Assembly (NCBI GenBank): GCA_030549495.1
Contig: JAUIRK010000921.1
Coordinates: 1,140,362-1,204,361 of the forward strand
Direction: 5' to 3'
DNA from: Nectonema munidae
Lineage: Eukaryota > Nematomorpha > Nectonematoida > Nectonematidae
DNA length: 64,000 bases
Under the pieces are notes generated by a model. That model made no database searches, was not told where the DNA came from, and worked only from the letters and a program-made list of their open reading frames with translations. Below, in pieces: positions 26,301 to 41,200 of this stretch. Each line of letters opens with the position of its first letter. The first letter of the stretch is position 1. Both the position numbers and the translations under genes were made by a program.

Positions 26301-29300
26301 TGATAATTTTTGAACTCAAAATTTAAAACATGGTTAATAAATAAAATGTATTTATTTTTGTTGCTCAATTGGGTTATGAAAAGATATTCATCATAAATTA
26401 AAGTTTCTTCTTTAAGTTTGAATAGAAATCCTTGAATCACGTGATTATTTCAAAAATTTCATTTCAAATATGTTTTTATTGAAATTTATATAATCAATAT
26501 TCTTCTTTTGATAATTTTTAAACTCAAAATTTAAACACGGTTAATAAATAAAATGTTTTAATTTTTGTTGCTCATTTGGGTTTCATCATAATTTAAAATT
26601 TCTTCTTTAAATTTGTATAGAAATTTTTGAATCACGTGATTATTTCATAAATTTCATTTCAAATATATTTTTTATTTCAAGTTAAATAATCAATATTCTT
26701 CTTTTGATCATTTTTGAACTCAAAATTTAAAACACGGTTAATAAATAAAATGTATTTATTTTTGTTGCTCAATTGGGTTATGAAAAGATATTCATCATAA
26801 TTTAAAGTTTCTTCTTTAAGTTTGAATAGAAATCCTTGAATCACGTGATTATTTCAAAAATTCCATTTCAAATATGTTTTTATTGAAATTTATATAATCA
26901 ATATTCTTCTTTTGATAATTTTTGAACTCAAAATTAAAAAAATTTCATTTCAAATATGTTTTTTATTGAAATTTATAAAATCAATATTCTTCTTTTGATA
27001 ATTTTTGAACTCAAAATTTAAAACACGGTTAATAAATAAAATGTTTTTATTTTTGTTGCTCAATTGGGTTATGAAAAGATATTCATCATAATTTAAAGTT
27101 TCTTCTTTAAGTTTGAATAGAAATCCTTGAATCACGTGATTATTTCAAAAATTTCATTTCAAATATGTTTTTATTGAAATTTATATAATCAATAATCTTC
27201 TTTTGATAATTTTTGAACTCAAAATTTAAAACATGGTTAATAAATAAAATGTATTTATTTTTGTTGCTCAATTGGGTTATGAAAAGATATTCATCATAAT
27301 TTAAAGTTTCTTCTTTAAGTTTGAATAGAAATCCTTGAATCACGTGATTATTTCAAAAATTTCATTTCAAATATGTTTTTATTGAAATTTATATAATCAA
27401 TATTCTTCTTTTGATAATTTTTGAACTCAAAATTTAAAACACGGTTAATAAATAAAATGTATTTATTTTTGTTGCTCATTTGGGTTTCATCATAATTTAA
27501 AATTTCTTCTTTAAATTTGTATAGAAATCCTTGAATCACGTGATTATTTCATAAATTTCATTTCAAATATGTTTTTTATTGAAATTTATATAATCAATAT
27601 TCTTCTTTTGATAATTTTTGAACTCAAAATTTAAAACATGGTTAATAAATAAAATGTATTTATTTTTGTTGCTCAATTGGGTTATGAAAAGATATTCATC
27701 ATAATTTAAAGTTTCTTCTTTAAGTTTGTATAGAAATCCTTGAATCACGTGATTATTTCAAAAATTTCATTTCAAATATGTTTTTTATTGAAATTTATAT
27801 AATCAATATTCTTCTTTTGATAATTTTTGAACTCAAAATTTAAAACACGGTTAATAAATAAAATGTATTTATTTTTGTTGCTCAATTGGGTTATGAAAAG
27901 ATATTCATCATAATTTAAAGTTTCTTCTTTAAGTTTGAATAGAAATCCTTGAATCACGTGATTATTTCAAAAATTTCATTTCAAATATGTTTTTATTGAA
28001 ATTTATATAATCAATATTCTTCTTTTGATAATTTTTAAACTCAAAATTTAAAACACGGTTAATAAATAAAATGTATTAATTTTTGTTGCTCATTTGGGTT
28101 TCATCATAATTTAAAATTTCTTCTTTAAATTTGTATAGAAATCCTTGAATCACGTGATTATTTCATAAATTTCATTTCAAATATATTTTTTATTTCAAGT
28201 TAAATAATCAATATTCTTCTTTTGATCATTTTTGAACTCAAAATTTAAAACACGGTTAATAAATAAAATGTATTTATTTTTGTTGCTCAATTAGGTTATG
28301 AAAAGATATTCATCATAATTTAAAGTTTCTTCTTTAAGTTTGTATAGAAATCCTTGAATCACGTGATTATTTCAAAAATTTCATTTCAAATATGTTTTTT
28401 ATTGAAATTTATATAATCAATATTCTTCTTTTGATAATTTTTGAACTCAAAATTTAAAACACGGTTAATAAATAAAATGTATTAATTTTTGTTGCTCATT
28501 TGGGTTTCATCATAATTTAAAATTTCTTCTTTAAGTTTGTATAGAAATCCTTGAATCACGTGATTATTTCATAAATTTCATTTCAAATATATTTTTTATT
28601 TCAAATTAAATAATCAATATTCTTCTTTTGATAATTTTTGAACTCAAAATTTAAAACACGGTTAATAAATAAAATGTTTTTATTTTTGTTGCTCAATTGG
28701 GTTATGAAAAGATATTCATCATAATTTAAAGTTTCTTCTTTAAGTTTGAATAGAAATCCTTGTATCACGTGATTATTTCAAAAATTTCATTTCAAATATG
28801 TTTTTATTGAAATTTATATAATCAATATTCTTCTTTTGATAATTTTTGAAATCATGATTATTTAAAAAATTTCATTTCAAATATGTTTTTATTGAAATTT
28901 ATATAATCAATATTCTTCTTTTGATAATTTTTGAACTCAAAATTTAAAACACCTTTAATAAATAAAATGTATTTATTTTTGTTGCTCAATTGGGTTATGA
29001 AAAGATATTCATCATAATTTAAAGTTTCTTCTTTAAGTTTGAATAGAAATCCTTGAATCACGTGATTATTTCAAAAATTTCATTTCAAATATGTTTTTAT
29101 TGAAATTTATATAATCAATATTCTTCTTTTGATAATTTTTAAACTCAAAATTTAAATCATGGTTAATAAATAAAATGTTTTAATTTTTGTTGCTCATTGT
29201 GAGGTTTCATCATAATTTAAAGTTTCTTCTTTAAGTTTGTATAGAAATCCTTGAATCACGTGATTATTTCAAAAATTTCATTTCAAATATGTTTTTTATT

Positions 29301-32266
29301 GAAATTTATATAATCAATATTCTTCTTTTGATAATTTTTGAACTCAAAATTTAAAACACGGTTAATAAATAAAATGTATTTATTTTTGTTGCTCAATTGG
29401 GTTATGAAAAGATATTCATCATAATTTAAAGTTTCTTCTTTAAGTTTGTATAGAAATCCTTGAATCACATGATTATTTCAAAAATTTCATTTCAAATATA
29501 TTTTTTATTGAAATTTATAAAATCAATATTCTTCTTTTGATAATTTTTGAACTCAAAATTTAAAACACGGTTAATAAATAAAATGTTTTTATTTTTGTTG
29601 CTCAATTGGGTTATGAAAAGATATTCATCATAATTTAAAGTTTCTTCTTTAAGTTTGTATAGAAATCCTTGAATCACGTGATTATTTCAAAAATTTCATT
29701 TCAAATATGTTTTTTATTGAAATTTATATAATCAATATTCTTCTTTTGATAATTTTTGAACTCAAAATTTAAAACACGGTTAATAAATAAAATGTATTTA
29801 TTTTTGTTGCTCAATTGGGTTATGAAAAGATATTCATCATAATTTAAAGTTTCTTCTTTAAGTTTGTATAGAAATCCTTGAATCACGTGATTATTTCAAA
29901 AATTTCATTTCAAATATGTTTTTTATTGAAATTTATATAATCAATATTCTTCCATTGATAATTTTTGAACTCAAAATTTAAAACACGGTTAATAAATAAA
30001 AATTTTTTATTTTTGTTGCTCAATTGGGTTATGAAAAAGATATTCATCATAATTTAAAGTTTCTTCTTTAAGTTTGAATAGAAATCCTTGAATCACGTGA
30101 TTATTTCAAAAATTTCATTTCAAATATGTTTTTTATTGAAATTTATATAATCAATATTCTTCTTTTGATAATTTTTGAACTCAAAATTTAAAACACGGTT
30201 AATAAATAAAATGTTTTTATTTTTGTTGCTCAATTGGGTTATGAAAAGATATTCATCATAATTTAAAGTTTCTTCTTTAAGTTTGTATAGAAATCCTTGA
30301 ATCACGTGATTATTTCAAAAATTTCATTTCAAATATGTTTTTATTGAAATTTATATAATCAATATTCTTCTTTTGATAATTTTTAAACTCAAAATTTAAA
30401 ACACGGTTAATAAATAAAATGTATTTATTTATGTTGCTCAATTGGGTTATGAAAAGATATTCATCATAATTTAAAGTTTCTTCTTTAAGTTTGTACAGAA
30501 ATCCTTGAATCACGTGATTATTTCATAAATTTCATTTCAATAAATTTTTTATTTCAAGTTAAATAATCAATATTCTTCTTTTGATCATTTTTGAACTCAA
30601 AATTTAAAACACGGTTAATAAATAAAATGTATTTATTTTTGTTGCTCAATTAGGTTATGAAAAGATATTCATCATAATTTAAAGTTTCTTCTTTAAGTTT
30701 GTATAGAAATCCTTGAATCACGTGATTATTTCAAAAATTTCATTTCAAATATGTTTTTATTGAAATTTATATAATCAATATTCTCTGAAGATAAAAAAAT
30801 TTCATTTCAAATATGTTTTTTATTGAAATTTATAAAATCAATATTCTTCTTTTGATAATTTTTGAACTCAAAATTTAAAACACGGTTAATAAATAAAATG
30901 TTTTTATTTTTGTTGCTCAATTGGGTTATGAAAAGATATTCATCATAATTTAAAGTTTCTTCTTTAAGTTTGAATAGAAATCCTTGAATCACATGATTAT
31001 TTCAAAAATTTCATTTCAAATATGTTTTTATTGAAATTTATAAAATCAATATTCTTCTTTTGATAATTTTTGAACTCAAAATTTAAAACATGGTTAATAA
31101 ATAAAATGTATTTATTTTTGTTGCTCAATTGGGTTATGAAAAGATATTCATCATAATTTAAAGTTTCTTCTTTAAGTTTGAATAGAAATCCTTGAATCAC
31201 GTGATTATTTCAAAAATTTCATTTCAAATATGTTTTTTATTGAAATTTATATAATCAATATTCTTCTATTGATAATTTTTGAACTCAAAATTTAAAACAT
31301 AGTTAATAAATAAAATGTATTTATTTTTGTTGCTCAATTGGGTTATGAAAAGGTATTCATCATAATTTAAAGTTTCTTCTTTAAGTTTGTATAGAAATCC
31401 TTGAATCACGTGATTATTTCAAAATTTCATTTCAAATATGTTTTTTATTGAAATTTATATAATCAATATTCTTCTATTGATAATTTTTGAACTCAAAATT
31501 TAAAACACGGTTAATAAATAAAATGTTTTTATTTTTGTTGCTCAATTGGGTTATGAAAAGATATTCATCATAATTTAAAGTTTCTTCTTTAAGTTTGTAT
31601 AGAAATCCTTGAATCACGTGATTATTTCAAAAATTTCATTTCAAATATGTTTTTTATTGAAATTTATATAATCAATATTCTTCTTTTGATAATTTTTGAA
31701 CTCAAAATTTAAAACACGGTTAATAAATAAAATGTTTTTATTTTTGTTGCTCAATTGGGTTATGAAAAGATATTCATCATAATTTAAAGTTTCTTCTTTA
31801 AGTTTGTATAGAAATCCTTGAATCACGTGATTATTTCAAAAATTTCATTTCAAATATGTTTTTATTGAAATTTATATAATCAATATTCTTCTTTTGATAA
31901 TTTTTGAACTCAAAATTTAAAACATGGTTAATAAATAAAATGTATTTATTTTTGTTGCTCAATTGGGTTATGAAAAGATATTCATCATAATTTAAAGTTT
32001 CTTCTTTAAGTTTGTATAGAAATCCTTGAATCACGTGATTATTTCAAAAATTTCATTTCAAATATGTTTTTTATTGAAATTTATATAATCAATATTCTTC
32101 TTTTGATAATTTTTGAACTCAAAATTTAAAACACGGTTAATAAATAAAATGTTTTTATTTTTGTTGCTCAGTTGGTTTATGAAAAGATATTCATTATAAT
32201 TTAAAGTTTCTTCTTTAAGTTTGTATAGAAATCCTTGAATCACGTGATTATTTCAAAAATTTCATT
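20341..32266. repeat. Satellite mixed zone with unit deletions and higher-order duplications
   Basis: Core-type units alternate with a shorter variant that lacks TATGAAAAGATA and reads CATTTGGGTTTCATCAT, and that often carries TTTATTTCAAGTTAAATAATC. Units are joined at irregular points, for example near 22070, 25020, 26937, 28855 and 30790. Blocks at about 21580-23530 and 24530-26480 match at a constant offset of about 2,951 bp. Confidence 0.85.
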
Positions 32267-35200
32267 TCAAATATGTTTTTTATTGAAATTTATATAATCA
32301 ATATTCTTCTTTTGATAATTTTTGAACTCAAAATTTAAAACACGGTTAATAAATAAAATGTTTTTATTTTTGTTGCTCAATTGGGTTATGAAAAGATATT
32401 CATCATAATTTAAAGTTTCTTCTTTAAGTTTGTATAGAAATCCTTGAATCACGTGATTATTTCAAAAATTTCATTTCAAATATGTTTTTTATTGAAATTT
32501 ATATAATCAATATTCTTCTTTTGATAATTTTTGAACTCAAAATTTAAAACACGGTTAATAAATAAAATGTTATTTATTTTTGTTGCTCAATTGGGTTATG
32601 AAAAGATATTCATCATAATTTAAAGTTTCTTCTTTAAGTTTGTATAGAAATCCTTGAATCACGTGATTATTTCAAAAATTTCATTTCAAATATGTTTTTT
32701 ATTGAAATTTATATAATCAATATTCTTCTTTTGATAATTTTTGAACTCAAAATTTAAAACACGGTTAATAAATAAAATGTTTTTATTTTTGTTGCTCAAT
32801 TGGGTTATGAAAAGATATTCATCATAATTTAAAGTTTCTTCTTTAAGTTTGAATAGAAATCCTTGAATCACGTGATTATTTCAAAAATTTCATTTCAAAT
32901 ATGTTTTTTATTGAAATTTATATAATCAATATTCTTCTTTTGATAATTTTTGAACTCAAAATTTAAAACACGGTTAATAAATAAAATGTTTTTATTTTTG
33001 TTGCTCAATTGGGTTATGAAAAGATATTCATCATAATTTAAAGTTTCTTCTTTAAGTTTGTATAGAAATCCTTGAATCACGTGATTATTTCAAAAATTTC
33101 ATTTCAAATATGTTTTTTATTGAAATTTATATAATCAATATTCTTCTTTTGATAATTTTTGAACTCAAAATTTAAAACACGGTTAATAAATAAAATGTTT
33201 TTATTTTTGTTGCTCAATTGGGTTATGAAAAGATATTCATCATAATTTAAAGTTTCTTCTTTAAGTTTGAATAGAAATCCTTGAATCACGTGATTATTTC
33301 AAAAATTTCATTTCAAATATGTTTTTTATTGAAATTTATATAATCAATATTCTTCTTTTGATAATTTTTGAACTCAAAATTTAAAACACGGTTAATAAAT
33401 AAAATGTATTTATTTTTGTTGCTCAATTGGGTTATGAAAAGATATTCATCATAATTTAAAGTTTCTTCTTTAAGTTTGTATAGAAATCCTTGAATCACGT
33501 GATTATTTCAAAAATTTCATTTCAAATATGTTTTTTATTGAAATTTATATAATCAATATTCTTCTTTTGATAATTTTTGAACTCAAAATTTAAAACACGG
33601 TTAATAAATAAAATGTTTTTATTTTTGTTGCTCAATTGGGTTATGAAAAGATATTCATCATAATTTAAAGTTTCTTCTTTAAGTTTGAATAGAAATCCTT
33701 GAATCACGTGATTATTTCAAAAATTTCATTTCAAATATGTTTTTTATTGAAATTTATATAATCAATATTCTTCTTTTGATAATTTTTGAACTCAAAATTT
33801 AAAACACGGTTAATAAATAAAATGTTTTTATTTTTGTTGCTCAATTGGGTTATGAAAAGATATTCATCATAATTTAAAGTTTCTTCTTTAAGTTTGAATA
33901 GAAATCCTTGAATCACGTGATTATTTCAAAAATTTCATTTCAAATATGTTTTTTATTGAAATTTATATAATCAATATTCTTCTTTTGATAATTTTTGAAC
34001 TCAAAATTTAAAACACGGTTAATAAATAAAATGTTTTTATTTTTGTTGCTCAATTGGGTTATGAAAAGATATTCATCATAATTTAAAGTTTCTTCTTTAA
34101 GTTTGTATAGAAATCCTTGAATCACGTGATTATTTCAAAAATTTCATTTCAAATATGTTTTTTATTGAAATTTATATAATCAATATTCTTCTTTTGATAA
34201 TTTTTGAACTCAAAATTTAAAACACGGTTAATAAATAAAATGTTTTTATTTTTGTTGCTCAATTGGGTTATGAAAAGATATTCATCATAATTTAAAGTTT
34301 CTTCTTTAAGTTTGAATAGAAATCCTTGAATCACGTGATTATTTCAAAAATTTCATTTCAAATATGTTTTTTATTGAAATTTATATAATCAATATTCTTC
34401 TTTTGATAATTTTTGAACTCAAAATTTAAAACACGGTTAATAAATAAAATGTATTTATTTTTGTTGCTCAATTGGGTTATGAAAAGATATTCATCATAAT
34501 TTAAAGTTTCTTCTTTAAGTTTGTATAGAAATCCTTGAATCACGTGATTATTTCAAAAATTTCATTTCAAATATGTTTTTTATTGAAATTTATATAATCA
34601 ATATTCTTCTTTTGATAATTTTTGAACTCAAAATTTAAAACACGGTTAATAAATAAAATGTATTTATTTTTGTTGCTCAATTGGGTTATGAAAAGATATT
34701 CATCATAATTTAAAGTTTCTTCTTTAAGTTTGTATAGAAATCCTTGAATCACGTGATTATTTCAAAAATTTCATTTCAAATATGTTTTTTATTGAAATTT
34801 ATATAATCAATATTCTTCTTTTGATAATTTTTGAACTCAAAATTTAAAACACGGTTAATAAATAAAATGTATTTATTTTTGTTGCTCAATTGGGTTATGA
34901 AAAGATATTCATCATAATTTAAAGTTTCTTCTTTAAGTTTGTATAGAAATCCTTGAATCACGTGATTATTTCAAAAATTTCATTTCAAATATGTTTTTTA
35001 TTGAAATTTATATAATCAATATTCTTCTTTTGATAATTTTTGAACTCAAAATTTAAAACACGGTTAATAAATAAAATGTTTTTATTTTTGTTGCTCAATT
35101 GGGTTATGAAAAGATATTCATCATAATTTAAAGTTTCTTCTTTAAGTTTGAATAGAAATCCTTGAATCACGTGATTATTTCAAAAATTTCATTTCAAATA

Positions 35201-38200
35201 TGTTTTTTATTGAAATTTATATAATCAATATTCTTCTTTTGATAATTTTTGAACTCAAAATTTAAAACACGGTTAATAAATAAAATGTTTTTATTTTTGT
35301 TGCTCAATTGGGTTATGAAAAGATATTCATCATAATTTAAAGTTTCTTCTTTAAGTTTGTATAGAAATCCTTGAATCACGTGATTATTTCAAAAATTTCA
35401 TTTCAAATATGTTTTTTATTGAAATTTATATAATCAATATTCTTCTTTTGATAATTTTTGAACTCAAAATTTAAAACACGGTTAATAAATAAAATGTTTT
35501 TATTTTTGTTGCTCAATTGGGTTATGAAAAGATATTCATCATAATTTAAAGTTTCTTCTTTAAGTTTGAATAGAAATCATTGAATCACGTGATTATTTCA
35601 AAAATTTCATTTCAAATATGTTTTTTATTGAAATTTATATAATCAATATTCTTCTTTTGATAATTTTTGAACTCAAAATTTAAAACACGGTTAATAAATA
35701 AAATGTATTTATTTTTGTTGCTCAATTGGGTTATGAAAAGATATTCATCATAATTTAAAGTTTCTTCTTTAAGTTTGTATAGAAATCCTTGAATCACGTG
35801 ATTATTTCAAAAATTTCATTTCAAATATGTTTTTTATTGAAATTTATATAATCAATATTCTTCTTTTGATAATTTTTGAACTCAAAATTTAAAACACGGT
35901 TAATAAATAAAATGTTTTTATTTTTGTTGCTCAATTGGGTTATGAAAAGATATTCATCATAATTTAAAGTTTCTTCTTTAAGTTTGTATAGAAATCCTTG
36001 AATCACGTGATTATTTCAAAAATTTCATTTCAAATATGTTTTTTATTGAAATTTATATAATCAATATTCTTCTTTTGATAATTTTTGAACTCAAAATTTA
36101 AAACACGGTTAATAAATAAAATGTTTTTATTTTTGTTGCTCAATTGGGTTATGAAAAGATATTCATCATAATTTAAAGTTTCTTCTTTAAGTTTGTATAG
36201 AAATCCTTGAATCACGTGATTATTTCAAAAATTTCATTTCAAATATGTTTTTTATTGAAATTTATATAATCAATATTCTTCTTTTGATAATTTTTGAACT
36301 CAAAATTTAAAACACGGTTAATAAATAAAATGTTTTTATTTTTGTTGCTCAATTGGGTTATGAAAAGATATTCATCATAATTTAAAGTTTCTTCTTTAAG
36401 TTTGTATAGAAATCCTTGAATCACGTGATTATTTCAAAAATTTCATTTCAAATATGTTTTTTATTGAAATTTATATAATCAATATTCTTCTTTTGATAAT
36501 TTTTGAACTCAAAATTTAAAACACGGTTAATAAATAAAATGTATTTATTTTTGTTGCTCAATTGGGTTATGAAAAGATATTCATCATAATTTAAAGTTTC
36601 TTCTTTAAGTTTGTATAGAAATCCTTGAATCACGTGATTATTTCAAAAATTTCATTTCAAATATGTTTTTTATTGAAATTTATATAATCAATATTCTTCT
36701 TTTGATAATTTTTGAACTCAAAATTTAAAACACGGTTAATAAATAAAATGTATTTATTTTTGTTGCTCAATTGGGTTATGAAAAGATATTCATCATAATT
36801 TAAAGTTTCTTCTTTAAGTTTGTATAGAAATCCTTGAATCACGTGATTATTTCAAAAATTTCATTTCAAATATGTTTTTTATTGAAATTTATATAATCAA
36901 TATTCTTCTTTTGATAATTTTTGAACTCAAAATTTAAAACACGGTTAATAAATAAAATGTTTTTATTTTTGTTGCTCAATTGGGTTATGAAAAGATATTC
37001 ATCATAATTTAAAGTTTCTTCTTTAAGTTTGTATAGAAATCCTTGAATCACGTGATTATTTCAAAAATTTCATTTCAAATATGTTTTTTATTGAAATTTA
37101 TATAATCAATATTCTTCTTTTGATAATTTTTGAACTCAAAATTTAAAACACGGTTAATAAATAAAATGTTTTTATTTTTGTTGCTCAATTGGGTTATGAA
37201 AAGATATTCATCATAATTTAAAGTTTCTTCTTTAAGTTTGTATAGAAATCCTTGAATCACGTGATTATTTCAAAAATTTCATTTCAAATATGTTTTTTAT
37301 TGAAATTTATATAATCAATATTCTTCTTTTGATAATTTTTGAACTCAAAATTTAAAACACGGTTAATAAATAAAATGTTTTTATTTTTGTTGCTCAATTG
37401 GGTTATGAAAAGATATTCATCATAATTTAAAGTTTCTTCTTTAAGTTTGTATAGAAATCCTTGAATCACGTGATTATTTCAAAAATTTCATTTCAAATAT
37501 GTTTTTTATTGAAATTTATATAATCAATATTCTTCTTTTGATAATTTTTGAACTCAAAATTTAAAACACGGTTAATAAATAAAATGTTTTTATTTTTGTT
37601 GCTCAATTGGGTTATGAAAAGATATTCATCATAATTTAAAGTTTCTTCTTTAAGTTTGTATAGAAATCCTTGAATCACGTGATTATTTCAAAAATTTCAT
37701 TTCAAATATGTTTTTTATTGAAATTTATATAATCAATATTCTTCTTTTGATAATTTTTGAACTCAAAATTTAAAACACGGTTAATAAATAAAATGTTTTT
37801 ATATTTGTTGCTCAATTGGGTTATGAAAATATATTCATCATAATTTAAAGTTTCTTCTTTAAGTTTGAATAGAAATCCTTGAATCACGTGATTATTTCAA
37901 AAATTTCATTTCAAATATGTTTTTTATTGAAATTTATATAATCAATATTCTTCTTTTGATAATTTTTGAACTCAAAATTTAAAATACGGTTAATAAATAA
38001 AATGTATTAATTTTTGTTGCTCATTTGGGTTATGAAAATATATTCATCATAATTTAAAGTTTCTTCTTTAAGTTTGAATAGAAATCCTTGAATCACGTGA
38101 TTATTTCAAAAATTTCATTTCAAATATGTTTTTTATTGAAATTTATATAATCAATATTCTTCTTTTGATAATTTTTAAACTCAAAATTTAAAACACGGTT

Positions 38201-41200
38201 AATAAATAAAATGTATTTATTTATGTTGCTCATTTGGGTTTCATCATAATTTAAAATTTCTTCTTTAAGTTTGTATAGAAATCCTTGAATCACGTGATTA
38301 TTTCATAAATTTCATTTCAATATTCTTCTTTTGATAATTTTTGAACTCAAAATTTAAAACACGGTTAATAAATAAAATGTATTTATTTATGTTGCTCAAT
38401 TGGGTTATGAAAAGATATTCATCATAATTTAAAGTTTCTTCTTTAAGTTTGTATAGAAATCCTTGAATCACGTGATTATTTCAAAAATTTCATTTCAAAT
38501 ATGTTTTTTATTGAAATTTATATAATCAATATTCTTCTTTTGATAATTTTTAAACTCAAAATTTAAAACACGGTTAATAAATAAAATGTTTTTATATTTG
38601 TTGCTCAATTGGGTTATGAAAATATATTCATCATAATTTAAAGTTTCTTCTTTAAGTTTGTATAGAAAACCTTGAATCACGTGATTATTTCAAAAATTTC
38701 ATTTCAAATATGTTTTTTATTGAAATTTATATAATCAATATTCTTCTTTTGATAATTTTTGAACTCAAAATTTAAAACACGGTTAATAAATAAAATGTTT
38801 TTATTTTTGTTGCTCAATTGGGTTATGAAAAGATATTCATCATAATTTAAAGTTTCTTCTTTAAGTTTGTATAGAAATCCTTGAATCACGTGATTATTTC
38901 AAAAATTTCATTTCAAATATGTTTTTTATTGAAATTTATATAATCAATATTCTTCTTTTGATAATTTTTGAACTCAAAATTTAAAACACGGTTAATAAAT
39001 AAAATGTTTTTATTTTTGTTGCTCAATTGGGTTATGAAAAGATATTCATCATAATTTAAAGTTTCTTCTTTAAGTTTGAATAGAAATCCTTGAATCACGT
39101 GATTATTTCAAAAATTTCATTTCAAATATGTTTTTTATTGAAATTTATATAATCAATATTCTTCTTTTGATAATTTTTGAACTCAAAATTTAAAACACGG
39201 TTAATAAATAAAATGTTTTTATTTTTGTTGCTCAATTGGGTTATGAAAAGATATTCATCATAATTTAAAGTTTCTTCTTTAAGTTTGAATAGAAATCCTT
39301 GAATCACGTGATTATTTCAAAAATTTCATTTCAAATATGTTTTTTATTGAAATTTATATAATCAATATTCTTCTTTTGATAATTTTTGAACTCAAAATTT
39401 AAAACACGATTAATAAATAAAATGTATTTATTTTTGTTGCTCAATTGGGTTATGAAAATATATTCATCATAATTTAAAGTTTCTTCTTTAAGTTTGTATA
39501 GAAATCCTTGAATCACGTGATTATTTCAAAAATTTCATTTCAAATATGTTTTTTATTGAAATTTATATAATCAATATTCTTCTTTTGATAATTTTTGAAC
39601 TCAAAATTTAAAACACGGTTAATAAATAAAATGTTTTTATATTTGTTGCTCAATTGGGTTATGAAAATATATTCATCATAATTTAAAGTTTCTTCTTTAA
39701 GTTTGAATAGAAATCCTTGAATCACGTGATTATTTCAAAAATTTCATTTCAAATATGTTTTTTATTGAAATTTATATAATCAATATTCTTCTTTTGATAA
39801 TTTTTGAACTCAAAATTTAAAACACGGTTAATAAATAAAATGTATTTATTTTTGTTGCTCAATTGGGTTATGAAAAGATATTCATCATAATTTAAAGTTT
39901 CTTCTTTAAGTTTGTATAGAAATCCTTGAATCACGTGATTATTTCAAAAATTTCATTTCAAATATGTTTTTTATTGAAATTTATATAATCAATATTCTTC
40001 TTTTGATAATTTTTGAACTCAAAATTTAAAACACGGTTAATAAATAAAATGTATTAATTTTTGTTGCTCATTTGGGTTTCATCATAATTTAAAATTTCTT
40101 CTTTAAGTTTGTATAGAAATCCTTGAATCACGTGATTATTTCATAAATTTCATTTCAAATAAATTTTTTATTTCAAGTATAATCAATATTCTTCTTTTGA
40201 TCATTTTTGAACTCAAAATTTAAAACACGGTTAATAAATAAAATGTATTTATTTTTGTTGCTCAATTGGGTTATGAAAAGATATTCATCAGAATTTAAAG
40301 TTTCTTCTTTAAGTTTGTATAGAAATCCTTGAATCACGTGATTATTTCAAAAATTTCATTTCAAATATGTTTTTTATTGAAATTTATATAATCAATATTC
40401 TTCTTTTGATAATTTTTGAACTCAAAATTTAAAACACGGTTAATAAATAAAATGTTTTTATTTTTGTTGCTCAATTGGGTTATGAAAAGATATTCATCAT
40501 AATTTAAAGTTTCTTCTTTAAGTTTGTATAGAAATCCTTGAATCACGTGATTATTTCAAAAATTTCATTTCAAATATGTTTTTTATTGAAATTTATATAA
40601 TCAATATTCTTCTTTTGATAATTTTTGAACTCAAAATTTAAAACACGGTTAATAAATAAAATGTTTTTATTTTTGTTGCTCAATTGGGTTATGAAAAGAT
40701 ATTCATCATAATTTAAAGTTTCTTCTTTAAGTTTGTATAGAAATCCTTGAATCACGTGATTATTTCAAAAATTTCATTTCAAATATGTTTTTTATTGAAA
40801 TTTATATAATCAATATTCTTCTTTTGATAATTTTTGAACTCAAAATTTAAAACACGGTTAATAAATAAAATGTTTTTATTTTTGTTGCTCAATTGGGTTA
40901 TGAAAAGATATTCATCATAATTTAAAGTTTCTTCTTTAAGTTTGTATAGAAATCCTTGAATCACGTGATTATTTCAAAAATTTCATTTCAAATATGTTTT
41001 TTATTGAAATTTATATAATCAATATTCTTCTTTTGATAATTTTTGAACTCAAAATTTAAAACACGGTTAATAAATAAAATGTTTTTATTTTTGTTGCTCA
41101 ATTGGGTTATGAAAAGATATTCATCATAATTTAAAGTTTCTTCTTTAAGTTTGTATAGAAATCCTTGAATCACGTGATTATTTCAAAAATTTCATTTCAA

